From: Streptomyces sp. PKU-EA00015
Lineage (GTDB): Bacteria > Actinomycetota > Actinomycetes > Streptomycetales > Streptomycetaceae
NCBI RefSeq assembly: GCF_013387495.1
Contig: NZ_JABZEE010000063.1
Coordinates: 1-40,166 of the forward strand
Direction of reading: 5' to 3'
Length of the DNA stretch: 40,166 nucleotides
Part shown: positions 40,101 to 40,166 of the stretch, one piece after another
How positions within the stretch are numbered: position 1 is the stretch's first letter
Layout: every line of letters begins with the position of its first letter
The notes under the pieces: generated by a model
The model's database searches: none
What the model was told of the DNA's origin: nothing
The model's input: the letters and a program-made list of their open reading frames with translations, nothing else
Program-made: the position numbers and the translations under genes

Positions 40101-40166
40101 TGGTCAGAGGGAGTGAGAAAGCCTGATAGTGTTGGAAACACCGAAGGGAAGCGCCCGGAGGAAAGC
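40101..40166 (+). other. rRNA operon promoter and 5' leader (partial)
   Basis: TGATAGTGTTGGAAACACC followed by a purine-rich run ending CCCGGAGGAAAGC closely resembles, from memory, the leader that directly precedes 16S rRNA genes in many Streptomyces rrn operons. TAGTGT (40127-40132) would be the -10. The 16S gene is outside the window. Confidence 0.6.

Noticed and set aside
1..40166. CRISPR arrays, tRNA genes and insertion sequences.
   Set aside because: No regularly spaced repeats, tRNA-like T-loops outside coding sequence, or transposase frames were seen.

Overview
The window is a high-G+C actinobacterial chromosome segment, almost certainly Streptomyces. It holds rbpA, a conservon (cvnA-D), DasR- and sigma-R-type promoters, RecA-NDp-type promoters, and extreme third-position G/C bias. 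The outer genes (rbpA at the left; acetoacetyl-CoA synthetase, ptsI and crr at the right) match, from memory, the Streptomyces coelicolor block running from about SCO1421 down to SCO1390. This looks like core-type chromosome rather than an island. I see no integrase, transposase, tRNA or CRISPR array.

Left part (1-7107): rbpA with a sigma-R promoter; a tightly coupled minus-strand operon (YczE-like membrane protein, glycerophosphodiester phosphodiesterase, UMF1-type transporter) divergent from a MocR-family regulator; then an FtsK-like membrane protein with a lysine-less Walker A, preceded by a 64-residue membrane peptide gene. Next (7415-14299) come an ankyrin protein, a 21-residue Cys-rich peptide gene and a HEAT-like protein. 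They are followed by an overlapping run of two glycosyltransferases, an SGNH hydrolase and a collapsed 5-oxoprolinase remnant, and then a FadR-type GntR regulator with a consensus operator.

The centre (14387-22390) is the most interesting part. It is a three-gene MukF/MukE/MukB-like (Wadjet JetA/B/C-like) SMC operon with no JetD nuclease gene beside it. It starts at a perfect match to the RecA-NDp (PafBC) DNA-damage promoter, TTGTCRGTG-N8-TAnnnT, placed so that the first GTG would be leaderless. A second perfect match stands in front of an unrecognised gene at 36666. The SMC protein has Asn where the catalytic Walker B Glu is expected. The likely reading is a DNA-damage-induced, nuclease-free condensin; its role (repair, nucleoid handling or plasmid defence) is open.

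Right part (22574-40166): a small membrane protein, a complete conservon, glpF-glpK convergent to it, a VanX-like dipeptidase divergent from a NUDIX protein, a GH31-family protein that has lost its expected catalytic aspartates, acetoacetyl-CoA synthetase, the second damage-promoter gene, and ptsI-crr on the minus strand. The crr promoter appears to carry a DasR site in its -35/-10 spacer. The last ~40 bases look like the leader of an rRNA operon whose 16S gene lies beyond the window.
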